12,925 nt of DNA from positions 1 to 12,925 of the forward strand of contig JAGOTU010000011.1 of assembly GCA_018061585.1 (NCBI GenBank), given 5' to 3'. Shown piece by piece: positions 1-6,329 of this stretch; the first letter of the stretch is position 1; every line of letters starts with the position of its first letter. The stretch comes from Minisyncoccota bacterium. GTDB lineage: Bacteria; Patescibacteriota; Minisyncoccia; Phycocordibacterales; UBA2100. The position numbers and the translations under genes were made by a program. Under the pieces are notes generated by a model, which ran no database searches, was not told the origin of the DNA, and saw only the letters and a program-made list of their open reading frames with translations.

Positions 1-11
1 ATATAACGATG

Positions 12-97
12 CGGAGAGAGAGGGATTCGAACCCTCGATACCTTTTGAGTATGCCGGTTTTCGAAACCGGTGCTTTCGACCACTCAGCCATCTCTCC
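12..97 (-). tRNA. tRNA-Ser (anticodon CGA)
   Basis: Read on the - strand, the gene folds as a class II tRNA. The 7-bp acceptor stem is GGAGAGA/TCTCTCC and the discriminator is G, as is usual for serine. The anticodon stem CCGGT/ACCGG encloses loop TTCGAAA, giving anticodon CGA, which reads UCG. There is a long variable arm (ATAC/GTAT stem) and a T-arm GGGTTCGAATCCC. The 3' CCA is not encoded, since the next bases read CAT, so a CCA-adding enzyme is needed. The gene diverges from the neighbouring tRNA-Glu. Confidence 0.97.
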
Positions 98-165
98 AAA
101 GCTGACAGTACGTAAAACTATCACACTTTCTAAAACCAGAAAAATGAGCTATATTCTGAGCCATT
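98..165. promoter_or_regulatory. Divergent promoter region between the two tRNA genes
   Basis: Toward tRNA-Glu, TATTCT at 152-157 ends 8 nt before the mature 5' end at 166, so transcription may begin close to the mature end. Toward tRNA-Ser on the - strand, TACTGT at 110-105 ends 7 nt before position 97. Neither has a convincing TTGACA -35 box. The assignment comes from hexamer resemblance and position only. Confidence 0.45.
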
Positions 166-240
166 GGCCCCATCGTCTAACGGTTAGGACGCCGGCTTTT
201 CAAGCCGTTAATCGGAGTTCGATTCTCCGTGGGGTCACCA
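166..240 (+). tRNA. tRNA-Glu (anticodon UUC), CCA encoded
   Basis: The acceptor stem GGCCCCA pairs with TGGGGTC, including one G-U pair, and the discriminator is A. The D-arm is GTC...GAC. The anticodon loop TTTTCAA between CCGGC and GCCGT gives anticodon TTC, which reads GAA/GAG. The outermost pair of the anticodon stem is a C-U mismatch. The T-arm is CGGAG/CTCCG with loop TTCGATT. The 3' CCA is encoded at 238-240, unlike the adjacent tRNA-Ser. The 3' end may have served as an integration site for the decayed gene that follows. Confidence 0.97.
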
Positions 241-260
241 AACTACACACTCACGCGTCT

Positions 261-1036
261 ATGAGCGAAATTATCCATACTGGCCACAGGAAAAGTTGGG
301 TTTGAATATGTGGAATTTGAACCCTTCGGTTTTGAGTTACTTAAGAAGGGTGTTCAAGTTCCCTAACGATGTTTTGAGCCTAGCTGATAACGAAGAGCAT
401 AAAAAGCGCTTCGCTGTTTTATACAGTCATTTACTGGGAACTTCTGCTACTTTCTATTCGTGGAAAGGTTTACAGAAGAAAGACTACGAGCCTCTGTATG
501 GCAGAGCGAAGTACTTTTAGGGGTCAGTCCTGATTGCGCTTCAAAATGAATGGGTAATAAGTATTGCAAAGTGCTTTGAAAAATCGAGCTACAGCGGACG
601 CAATGAGGTTATTTCCGTACATGCGTTATTAAAGCACTACCTTCGAAAGCACGCGGACGCTAACAAGGCGAATAAAGTGAAAGCGCTTCTCAAAAAGCAT
701 GAGAGGGTGATTTCTAATATCTATCAATTACGTCATAAGCTTGCCCATATAGACGCTAAATATTTTGACAATCCGTCAGGATTTTTAAAGAAGTACCCAG
801 TCGATTACGGGGAAGTTGAGGATTTATTGGCAGACTTTGCAGATTTACTTTCCTCACTCAATCCAGAATCAGGAATCGGATACTCGTTGGATAATTTCGT
901 AAAAACTCCAGAATGGGAGGCCGTGCGCGCGATGGATGAGATCAGTTTTTATGTCCAAGAGGAGAAGAAACACTTAGACAGATTCTCTGCAGGCGAGACC
1001 GACGACCCGTTCCTGCTGCCTAGAAAAAAGTCATAG
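261..1036 (+). pseudogene. HEPN-domain (AbiU2-like) protein gene, disrupted by a TAG and probable frameshifts
   Basis: From TTG 296 or ATG 308 one frame runs to the stop at 1034-1036, interrupted once by an in-frame TAG at 518-520. After the TAG the same frame stays open with protein-like sequence. It includes RHKLAH at 731-748, an R-x4-H motif typical of HEPN ribonuclease-type domains. Segments before it (YSWKGLQ, LYGRAKYF then GSVLIALQNEW) resemble my recollection of AbiU2-type abortive-infection proteins. A better 5' end can be rebuilt from ATG 261 (MSEIIHTGHRKSW), then the frame at 301-348 (FEYVEFEPFGFELLKK), then the frame from 350. Each junction is a GGG run that would need one G fewer. 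Codon use is more A+T-rich than in the neighbours, which suggests acquisition. The gene lies directly downstream of tRNA-Glu. The reading frame from GTG 677 alone could still give a C-terminal fragment. Alternatives are stop-codon readthrough or sequencing error. Confidence 0.6.
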
Positions 1037-1101
1037 ATTCACAGCAATGTGCGATATTTCTATCAAATTCTGAATAATGGATTTTGAGTTCGGTATCGTT
1101 A

Positions 1102-1119
1102 GGGTCACAATTTACACAA
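1102..1119 (+). repeat. Possible att-like partial copy of the tRNA-Glu 3' end
   Basis: GGGTCACAATTTACACA here resembles GGGTCACCAAACTACACA at 232-250, the tRNA-Glu terminus plus its flank. The two share GGGTCAC, then AA, then TACACA, with one gap and two mismatches. The two copies bracket the A+T-rich HEPN gene. No integrase is visible and the match is short, so this is suggestive only. Confidence 0.25.
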
Positions 1120-1155
1120 AACCTGCCCTGCGACAGGCTGTTGTGATTTTGTGAC
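1104..1155. repeat. 52-nt imperfect inverted repeat
   Basis: The 22-nt arms at 1104-1125 and 1134-1155 flank an 8-nt loop (ccctgcga). The outer GTCACAA/TTGTGAC pairs perfectly over 7 bp, the inner CCTG/CAGG closes the loop, and CACAA (1115-1119) can pair with TTGTG (1141-1145). No U-tract follows, so it is a poor intrinsic terminator. Another small hairpin (gtcg/cgac) lies near 1193-1204. It could be a remnant of the insertion, a palindromic element, or the 3' end of the broken gene's transcript. Confidence 0.4.
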
Positions 1156-1232
1156 GGGCGGAGCGTTGTGAGGCCAGCAGGCTGAAAAGTGAGTCGGGGC
1201 CGACGACAAAATCTATATGCCTCCAGACGGTG

Positions 1233-1238
1233 TATTCT
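1233..1238 (+). promoter_or_regulatory. -10 box TATTCT, leaderless-type
   Basis: TATTCT ends 6 nt before ATG 1245 and is preceded directly by TG. No Shine-Dalgarno lies between it and the ATG. The spacing predicts a transcription start at or next to the start codon. Confidence 0.5.
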
Positions 1239-1244
1239 TAACCC

Positions 1245-1637
1245 ATGGAGACAGAAACCAAAAAACAGGTGCTCTTGCTGGACGACGAAAAGTTGCTTAT
1301 TGAGATATATAAGGAGAAGTTAGATCAGAGTGGCTACGATGTTAAGTGTTTTTACTCGGGATATGACGCGCTCGCCGCACTTCGCGGCGGTTACAGTCCT
1401 GATGTAATGCTGTTCGATATCACAATGCCCGACAGCATGAGCGGGTACGAATTCCTTGAACAGGTACAGAACGAGAAACTCATACCGGACTCTATAAAGA
1501 TCGCGCTTACGAATCAGGGTCAGGATGGCGAGATCGGCCGCGTCATGCAACTGGGCGCGGACGCACACTGGCTAAAGTCCCAGTTGTTGCCATCCGAGAT
1601 CGTGCAGGGGGTTTCGGATCTTCTTGCTAAAAAATGA
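1245..1637 (+). CDS. Single-domain response regulator (CheY-like receiver)
   Basis: The 130-aa protein is a receiver domain with no output domain. The acidic pocket is D13-D14-E15, the phosphoacceptor is D58 in LFDITMP, the switch Thr is T89 in IALTNQG, and the conserved Lys is K111 in WLKS. All residues needed for phosphorylation from a histidine kinase are present. No kinase is encoded in the window. The gene overlaps the next one by 4 bp (ATGA), so the two are probably translationally coupled and the downstream kinase-fold protein is a candidate functional partner (inference). ATG 1245 was chosen because it follows a -10 box at leaderless spacing. Confidence 0.93.
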   Translation: METETKKQVLLLDDEKLLIEIYKEKLDQSGYDVKCFYSGYDALAALRGGYSPDVMLFDITMPDSMSGYEFLEQVQNEKLIPDSIKIALTNQGQDGEIGRVMQLGADAHWLKSQLLPSEIVQGVSDLLAKK

Positions 1638-2182
1638 CATACGACCGAGGACTGATCGGCAAAAGGATCGCGAGTGGGGGAGATCGTCGTGTATACCGCT
1701 ACGGGATAAACAACGTGATCAAAATTTCCAGTCTCCACTTTCTGACAGGGGACAAGCTGCATCAGAAACTGGTGCGTGATTACCATGTCTGTAAACGCTA
1801 TATGCCGGAATTCGTCGTTGACACGCTTGATGTTACGCAGGATGATGGCAAGCATACCGAGATACAGCCGTTCATAGTTGGGGAACCGTTACGCCGAGTA
1901 CATTGCGATCGACCATTTGTCCGCGAGCAGCTGCAGCACATCGTGCAGATCGCACAGCGGATGGAGGACGATGGATACCCGCTCATTGATCTCGTCGGGC
2001 ATCACGGAATGATCGGGAACCAGCTCAGTAATATTCTGATAGATACAGATGACCGACTGCATATCGTGGACACCACCCTTTTAGAAGGACGATCCCTCGG
2101 TCCGGTGGGCATCGTTCTCGATATCATCAAGCCGCTCATACGATACAAACAGAGCTACCTGGTGAAAAAGTTCTTGCGATAG
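1634..2182 (+). CDS. Protein-kinase-fold protein, YrbL-like, lacking the catalytic Asp
   Basis: The 182-aa protein resembles the YrbL/atypical kinase group. A Gly-rich loop (SGGDRRVYR, residues 14-22) is followed by VIKIS with K30 in the place of the ATP-binding Lys. A middle hinge-like segment (EIQPFIVGEPL, 76-86) precedes the catalytic-loop region at 123-137. N133 in SNILID fits the metal-binding Asn, and D146 in HIVDTT fits the DFG-type Asp. The position five residues before N133, where kinases have the catalytic Asp, is G128, and the catalytic-loop Lys is replaced by Q130. It may be a pseudokinase or use unusual chemistry. YrbL also lacks the HRD Asp. It overlaps the receiver gene by ATGA. 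The family link is by pattern, not by search. Confidence 0.6.
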   Translation: MTYDRGLIGKRIASGGDRRVYRYGINNVIKISSLHFLTGDKLHQKLVRDYHVCKRYMPEFVVDTLDVTQDDGKHTEIQPFIVGEPLRRVHCDRPFVREQLQHIVQIAQRMEDDGYPLIDLVGHHGMIGNQLSNILIDTDDRLHIVDTTLLEGRSLGPVGIVLDIIKPLIRYKQSYLVKKFLR

Positions 2183-2188
2183 TTGCGA

Positions 2189-2194
2189 TATACT
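2189..2194 (+). promoter_or_regulatory. -10 box TATACT, leaderless-type
   Basis: TATACT ends 6 nt before ATG 2201 and lies in the short gap after the kinase-like gene. It argues that 2201, not the in-frame TTG at 2183, is the start, because 2183 lies upstream of the promoter. Confidence 0.6.
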
Positions 2195-2200
2195 GATCCC

Positions 2201-2557
2201 ATGATCCTACTGAGCGCTCACATTGTAGGCGCGATCGTCACGATAGTCGTTTCGGTGTACGCGCTCGCTATTGTCGTTCGCGGAAACCAGGAACAATTCC
2301 CGCTGGTAGCCCTCTTTCTTGGGGCGCTCGCAGGATTTGAACTGACGACGGGAGCGTTGCTCGCGGCACTCTCGCCAGCGGTCACTGTCGTATCCGTATG
2401 CGACAACATTGCACTCTATCTCGCGCTCGTGATCACTGTTGAAGCCTCAGTATTCTTACGGATGCACAACCGGGACCGATTTCCCATGCAAAAGACGCTG
2501 GCGTCGATCGGCGTCGGTACAACCTTTTTAATGATAGGCGTAGTACTCGGACTCTAA
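2201..2557 (+). CDS. Small four-helix membrane protein of unknown function
   Basis: The 118-aa protein consists almost wholly of four hydrophobic segments, at about residues 3-26, 34-56, 60-85 and 99-118. Short charged loops (RGNQEQ and RMHNRDRF) lie between them. I recognise no family or catalytic motif. A start at TTG 2183 would place the promoter inside the gene, so ATG 2201 is preferred. It sits between the receiver/kinase-like pair and a YjdF-like membrane protein, but has its own -10 box, so it is likely an independent unit. Confidence 0.75.
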   Translation: MILLSAHIVGAIVTIVVSVYALAIVVRGNQEQFPLVALFLGALAGFELTTGALLAALSPAVTVVSVCDNIALYLALVITVEASVFLRMHNRDRFPMQKTLASIGVGTTFLMIGVVLGL

Positions 2558-2581
2558 TGGCGCAGCTCGGTATAGCGGGAG

Positions 2582-2587
2582 TATACT
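2582..2587 (+). promoter_or_regulatory. -10 box TATACT, leaderless-type
   Basis: TATACT ends 7 nt before ATG 2595, in a 37-nt gap with no Shine-Dalgarno. Confidence 0.6.
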
Positions 2588-2594
2588 TGCGTTC

Positions 2595-3278
2595 ATGAAC
2601 TGGTACCGGCTAACCCTGGTCGCGCTTTTTGCGGTTACCTGGATCCTTACTGCGATCAGCCCTTTGGACCGTCAGACATGGCTCGTCGAGAACATTCTCG
2701 TGGTTCTGTTCGCATGTATCCTCATCTTGCTTGCGCGGTATTTTAAACTGTCGGACGTCTCGTATACGTTCATAACAATATTTCTCATACTGCATCTGAT
2801 CGGTGCGCACTGGACATATTCACAGGTGCCGTTCGGGTACTATCTGCAGGACCTCATAGATGCCCCACGCAATATGTACGACCGCGCGGTCCATTTCTCA
2901 TTCGGACTTTTGATGGCGTATCCGATCCGAGAAGTGTTCGTGCGTGTTACAGGCGCCAAAGGGGTGTGGGGATACTATTTTCCGCTTGATATCGTACTGT
3001 CATTCTCCGCTATGTACGAGATCATTGAATGGCTGACCGCACAGATCGCAGATCCGTCGACCGGCATAGCATTCCTCGGCTCACAAGGTGATATTTGGGA
3101 TACGCAGAAGGACATGGCGGCAGCAGGCGTCGGTGCGCTCATCGCGGTGCTCGTTGTGCTCACGATCAACTACATATACAACCGCAAGCTTGGCTCTGAG
3201 ATGCGTGAGAGTTTACGTATCAAGGATCCGAACCCGCACGGTGAGGAGAGTTTCTGGAGCCGCTCACCGTTCGTTTAG
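2595..3278 (+). CDS. YjdF-like inner-membrane protein (DUF2238)
   Basis: The 227-aa integral membrane protein carries motifs I associate with the YjdF/DUF2238 family. These are HWTYSQVPFG (72-81), DRAVHFSFGLLMAYP (96-110), YEIIEW (141-146) and FLGSQGDIWDTQKDM (160-174). Conserved His, Glu and Asp residues within or next to membrane helices (H72, H100, E142, E145, D166, D169) suggest a buried polar site, but the biochemical role of the family is not known. Hydrophobic segments lie at about 4-22, 32-47, 57-72, 100-116, 128-148 and 176-194. The hydrophilic C-terminus (from about 197) is probably cytoplasmic. Its length fits the family. Confidence 0.85.
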   Translation: MNWYRLTLVALFAVTWILTAISPLDRQTWLVENILVVLFACILILLARYFKLSDVSYTFITIFLILHLIGAHWTYSQVPFGYYLQDLIDAPRNMYDRAVHFSFGLLMAYPIREVFVRVTGAKGVWGYYFPLDIVLSFSAMYEIIEWLTAQIADPSTGIAFLGSQGDIWDTQKDMAAAGVGALIAVLVVLTINYIYNRKLGSEMRESLRIKDPNPHGEESFWSRSPFV

Positions 3279-3415
3279 CTATTTCACAAAGTCTCCACTC
3301 GAAGGATATACCCCTTGAGATATATAGCGTCCTTTCACTGCTCCAATTGACACGTGGATATATATAAAATACTTCATCTAGAAATCCGTATCTCACAGGG
3401 TATACTTTGAGCCCT
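3279..3415 (+). promoter_or_regulatory. A+T-rich regulatory gap before the ABC exporter genes
   Basis: This 137-nt gap is rich in GATATA-type repeats. TATACT at 3401-3406 ends 9 nt before ATG 3416. A perfect TTGACA at 3347-3352 lies too far upstream to pair with it, but could serve an upstream start through the TATAAAAT stretch at 3363-3370 (non-standard spacing). Two promoters, or an operator, are possible. I see no terminator hairpin. Confidence 0.4.
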
Positions 3416-4174
3416 ATGACGGATTCCATAATCGACGTTAAGAACCTTACAAAAAAGTACGGCGAATTCACTGCTGTAGACGGAATATCGTTCAGCGTGA
3501 AGCGCGGCGAAACGCTCGGTATCTTAGGGCCCAACGGTGCGGGTAAAACAACAACGCTCGAGATGATCGAGGGACTCAAGACCATAACATCCGGGACCGT
3601 TCACCTTGACGGCAAGGATGTCGCCAAGGAAACGAATGTGGTAAAGGCCGAGATCGGTGTCCAGCTCCAGGCATCGAACTTCTTTGAGAATTTAAATCTG
3701 ATCGAGCTGATCGAGACGTTCGGTTCGCTCTACAACAACCGCGTTGACGCTATGCAACTCTTGGAGGAGGTAGAGCTTACTGACAAGGCAAAGAATCAGG
3801 CTAAAGAGCTCTCGGGCGGTCAGCGCCAGCGACTCTCTGTCGCGATCGCGCTTGTGAACGATCCGAAAGTGTTGTTCCTCGACGAACCGACGACCGGGCT
3901 TGATCCGCAGGCGCGTCGCCACTTGTGGGACCTGGTCAAGAAGATCAAGGCACGAGGTAAGACGATCATTCTTACAACGCACTACATGGACGAGGCCGAG
4001 GTCCTCTGTGACCGCATTGCGATCATGGATCACGGCAAGATAATCACCCTCGATACGCCGGAGAATCTTATCGGAACGCTTTTGAAGACCGGATTCAAGA
4101 AAGAGGCTATTCCACAGCCGGCGAATCTCGAAGACGTGTTCCTGCATTTTACCGGCCACGCCCTTCGTGAATAG
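3416..4174 (+). CDS. ABC-2 exporter, ATP-binding subunit
   Basis: The 252-aa nucleotide-binding subunit has Walker A GPNGAGKT (38-45), signature LSGGQRQR (132-139), Walker B LFLDEP with D156 and E157, a D-loop GLDP, and the H-loop His in LTTHYMDEAE. These features suggest an active ATPase of the DrrA/CcmA-like class that powers ABC-2 permeases. The C-terminal tail is short compared with about 300 aa in DrrA. The in-frame TTG at 3407 directly abuts the -10 box, so ATG 3416 is taken as the start. The gene is followed after 32 nt by the permease, and the two should form one exporter. The substrate cannot be read from the sequence. Confidence 0.95.
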   Translation: MTDSIIDVKNLTKKYGEFTAVDGISFSVKRGETLGILGPNGAGKTTTLEMIEGLKTITSGTVHLDGKDVAKETNVVKAEIGVQLQASNFFENLNLIELIETFGSLYNNRVDAMQLLEEVELTDKAKNQAKELSGGQRQRLSVAIALVNDPKVLFLDEPTTGLDPQARRHLWDLVKKIKARGKTIILTTHYMDEAEVLCDRIAIMDHGKIITLDTPENLIGTLLKTGFKKEAIPQPANLEDVFLHFTGHALRE

Positions 4175-4206
4175 TTCGACACGCTCACTACAAGTAACAC
4201 AGACCT

Positions 4207-5301
4207 ATGTTCACCATTCTCAAACTTATACAAGTCGAGGCGAAGATGTTCATCCGCAACCGGCAGGCGTTGTTCTTCACGCTGTTCATGCCGCTCTTTA
4301 TCATGCTCATTTTCGGATACATCGGATTCGATAAACCGCAGAAGATCGATGTGGGACTTGTCGTGCACACACCGAACGAAGAAACGCTGCAATTCGTGGA
4401 GGCGGTGCGTGAGTTTCCGACATTCAGCGTGCATGAGAACACGCTTGAGGCCGAGCGATCCGAGCTCGACGAGGGGAACCGTGCCGCGGTCATCGATGTG
4501 CAGGACGACCTCTTGAGCGCAGGGCAGCGAGAGCCGAAGGACCTCACTGTATATACGAACGCAAGCAAGGCGGGCGAGGCGCAGGCGGTCGTGAGCATAC
4601 TCAATCAAGCCATCTACCAGATGACACTCGAGGCGAGCGGACAGCAGCCGATCGTTGCGGTCGTCCCGGAAGAGGTGAATGCACACGATCTGCGATACAT
4701 CGAGTTCCTGCTGCCGGGCCTCATTGCGCTCTCGATCATGCAGATGGCGGTGTTCTCGGTCGCATTCGTGTTCACTCAGTACAAAGAAAAAGGTGTGCTC
4801 AAGCGTTTGCTTGCAACGCCGATGCGTCCGATACATTTCGTACTATCGAACGCCATCGTGCGACTGATTGTTTCGGTCGTGCAGGCAGCGATATTCATTG
4901 TTATCGGACTGGTGTTGTTCAAGGTGCAGGTCGTCGGTTCGTTCTTCCTGCTCGCGCTCGCTGTCATTCTGGGGGCGTTCATGTTCCTCGGACTCGGATT
5001 CACGATCTCCGGCCTCGCCAAGACCACGGATACTGTTCCGGTGTTCGCGAACCTGATCGTATTCCCGATGATGTTCCTGGGGGGCACATTCTTCGCCGTC
5101 GAGAATATGCCGGGATGGCTGCAGGTCGTCGCGAATGTGTTGCCGCTCACGTATTTTTCGGATGCAGTACGCGAGATCATGACGAAGGGTACCGGGCTCG
5201 CGGGGATTGGCGGAGACTTGATCGGCATGATCGTCTGGTCGGTCATCTTGTACATCCTCGCGACCTTTACGTTTAGAATGCAGGAGCAGGATAGTACCTG
5301 A
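4207..5301 (+). CDS. ABC-2 type exporter permease
   Basis: The 364-aa protein has the ABC-2 membrane layout. A cytoplasmic start with an amphipathic segment leads into TM1 (about 20-42). A large extracytoplasmic domain follows (about 43-160), then five more helices near 160-190, 215-240, 246-270, 275-298 and 338-358. LGGTFFAVENMPGWLQ followed by LPLTYFSDAVREI is the conserved stretch before the last helix of this family (about 292-325). It pairs with the ATPase just upstream. No Shine-Dalgarno or -10 box lies in the 32-nt gap, so expression depends on the upstream promoter. Drug, lipid or peptide export are all possible. Confidence 0.93.
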   Translation: MFTILKLIQVEAKMFIRNRQALFFTLFMPLFIMLIFGYIGFDKPQKIDVGLVVHTPNEETLQFVEAVREFPTFSVHENTLEAERSELDEGNRAAVIDVQDDLLSAGQREPKDLTVYTNASKAGEAQAVVSILNQAIYQMTLEASGQQPIVAVVPEEVNAHDLRYIEFLLPGLIALSIMQMAVFSVAFVFTQYKEKGVLKRLLATPMRPIHFVLSNAIVRLIVSVVQAAIFIVIGLVLFKVQVVGSFFLLALAVILGAFMFLGLGFTISGLAKTTDTVPVFANLIVFPMMFLGGTFFAVENMPGWLQVVANVLPLTYFSDAVREIMTKGTGLAGIGGDLIGMIVWSVILYILATFTFRMQEQDST

Positions 5302-5318
5302 CCCCGGCGCTTGCGCTG

Positions 5319-5324
5319 TATACT
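5319..5324 (+). promoter_or_regulatory. -10 box TATACT, leaderless-type
   Basis: TATACT ends 6 nt before ATG 5331 and is preceded by a small GCGC/GCGC inverted repeat. The gap to the permease gene is only 29 nt. Confidence 0.6.
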
Positions 5325-5330
5325 AGCCCC

Positions 5331-5795
5331 ATGAAACAGGCGACACTCTGTTATTGCATACGGGGCAACGAGATCCTCCTCGGTCTGAAAAAGGTGCGAT
5401 TCGGAGCCGGTAAATGGAATGGCTATGGCGGCAAAGTTGATCCGGGGGAAACCAACGAAGAAGCGGCGGCGCGTGAGCTATTCGAGGAATCCGGGATCGC
5501 GACCGATCACGGGAAGCTCGAGAAGATAGCCGATATTCAGTTCTTCTTTTCCGGCAAGCCGGTGTTCCAGTGTCATGCCTATATTGCTCGCGAGTGGGAC
5601 GGTGAGCCGGTGGAAAGCGAAGAAATGGCGCCGCGGTGGTTTGCGATAGATGCGATGCCACTCGAGAGTATGTGGATCTCTGACGCTGCCTGGTTGCGTG
5701 AAGCACTTTCGGGTTCTCCTATGGCGGGCACCGTGTATTTTAACGACGACGGCTCGGTGATCGAGCATATGGATCTTCGGAAGACCTCATTCTAA
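5331..5795 (+). CDS. MTH1-like Nudix hydrolase (oxidised purine nucleotide diphosphatase)
   Basis: The 154-aa protein carries a full Nudix box at 34-56 (G-x5-E-x7-REL-x-EE-x-G). The context WNGYGGKV before it and MAPRWFAIDAMPLESMW further on resemble mammalian MTH1 (NUDT1) more than E. coli MutT. The likely role is hydrolysis of 8-oxo-dGTP or 2-hydroxy-dATP to monophosphates, protecting DNA from oxidised precursors. W115 matches the MTH1 base-stacking Trp. Of the two MTH1 Asp residues that follow, the second is kept (D118) and the first is Ser (S117), so base preference may differ. The next gene begins 5 nt after this stop, which points to an operon. Confidence 0.9.
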   Translation: MKQATLCYCIRGNEILLGLKKVRFGAGKWNGYGGKVDPGETNEEAAARELFEESGIATDHGKLEKIADIQFFFSGKPVFQCHAYIAREWDGEPVESEEMAPRWFAIDAMPLESMWISDAAWLREALSGSPMAGTVYFNDDGSVIEHMDLRKTSF

Positions 5796-5800
5796 AACAT

Positions 5801-6307
5801 ATGAATATTTCTCTTATCGGTATGTCGGGAGCCGGAAAGTCGCATATCGGCGCTCAAGTTGCAGACGCCCTTGGGCTTACATTCACGGATGTGGATCGGC
5901 TTCTCGAAGAACTTGCAGGTAAGCCGCTCCCGCAGCTCATTGAGGAGTTGGGCGAGGACGGTTTTTCGCGCGTCGAGACTGCTGCCACCGAAAAGATGTG
6001 CGAAGGCACTGACCTGCTCATCTCCACGGGAGGCAGCATTGTGTACTCTGAGAGCGCAATGGAAACACTTCGCGAATATTCACGCGTGATCTACATGCGG
6101 GTTTCGAAACCGACGCTATTGAAGCGGATACAGCGCGACCGCACGCGCGAGACACGCATCATCGGGCTTAAGGAAAAGTCACTCGATGAATTGATCGATG
6201 AACGCACCCCGTTGTACGAACAGTATGCGCATACTGTGATCGACGCAGAGACCGGAGGCGAAGAGAACATCGTTGCGCGCATAGTCGAGGCAGCATTGAC
6301 ACGCTGA
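5801..6307 (+). CDS. Shikimate-kinase-fold small-molecule kinase (AroK-like)
   Basis: The 168-aa P-loop kinase has Walker A GMSGAGKS (7-14), the DVD motif with D30 and D32, a LID region rich in Arg (about 108-120) and RTPLYEQYA (C-terminal Arg motif) as in shikimate kinases. Two substrate-site features differ. The family GGG motif reads TGGSIV (76-81), and the FRxxE motif reads FSRVE (55-59), so the shikimate-binding Arg is shifted by one. No other aromatic-pathway gene is in the window. It could be true AroK or a relative acting on another hydroxyl substrate. It lies 5 nt after the Nudix gene with no Shine-Dalgarno, so it is probably co-transcribed. Confidence 0.75.
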   Translation: MNISLIGMSGAGKSHIGAQVADALGLTFTDVDRLLEELAGKPLPQLIEELGEDGFSRVETAATEKMCEGTDLLISTGGSIVYSESAMETLREYSRVIYMRVSKPTLLKRIQRDRTRETRIIGLKEKSLDELIDERTPLYEQYAHTVIDAETGGEENIVARIVEAALTR

Positions 6308-6314
6308 GCGGCTC

Positions 6315-6323
6315 TGCTACTTT
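6315..6323 (+). promoter_or_regulatory. Extended -10 (TGcTACTTT) before a 22-codon ORF
   Basis: TG-c-TACTTT ends 6 nt before ATG 6330, the same spacing seen at several leaderless starts in this window. It lies just after the stop codon of the AroK-like gene. Confidence 0.4.
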
Positions 6324-6329
6324 AAATAC

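Noticed and set aside
9..305. + strand frame spanning both tRNA genes
   Set aside because: It covers two tRNA genes and ends by chance after them. Only its last 15 codons (from ATG 261) may belong to the rebuilt HEPN gene.
1104..1155. CRISPR-like repeat
   Set aside because: There is one inverted repeat only, with no regularly spaced direct repeats or spacers anywhere in the window.
4030..4836. Long - strand open frame (268 codons)
   Set aside because: It lies antisense to the ABC ATPase and permease, whose family motifs are clear. The translated product is rich in His, Arg, Glu and Cys in a shadow-like pattern and has no start signals.
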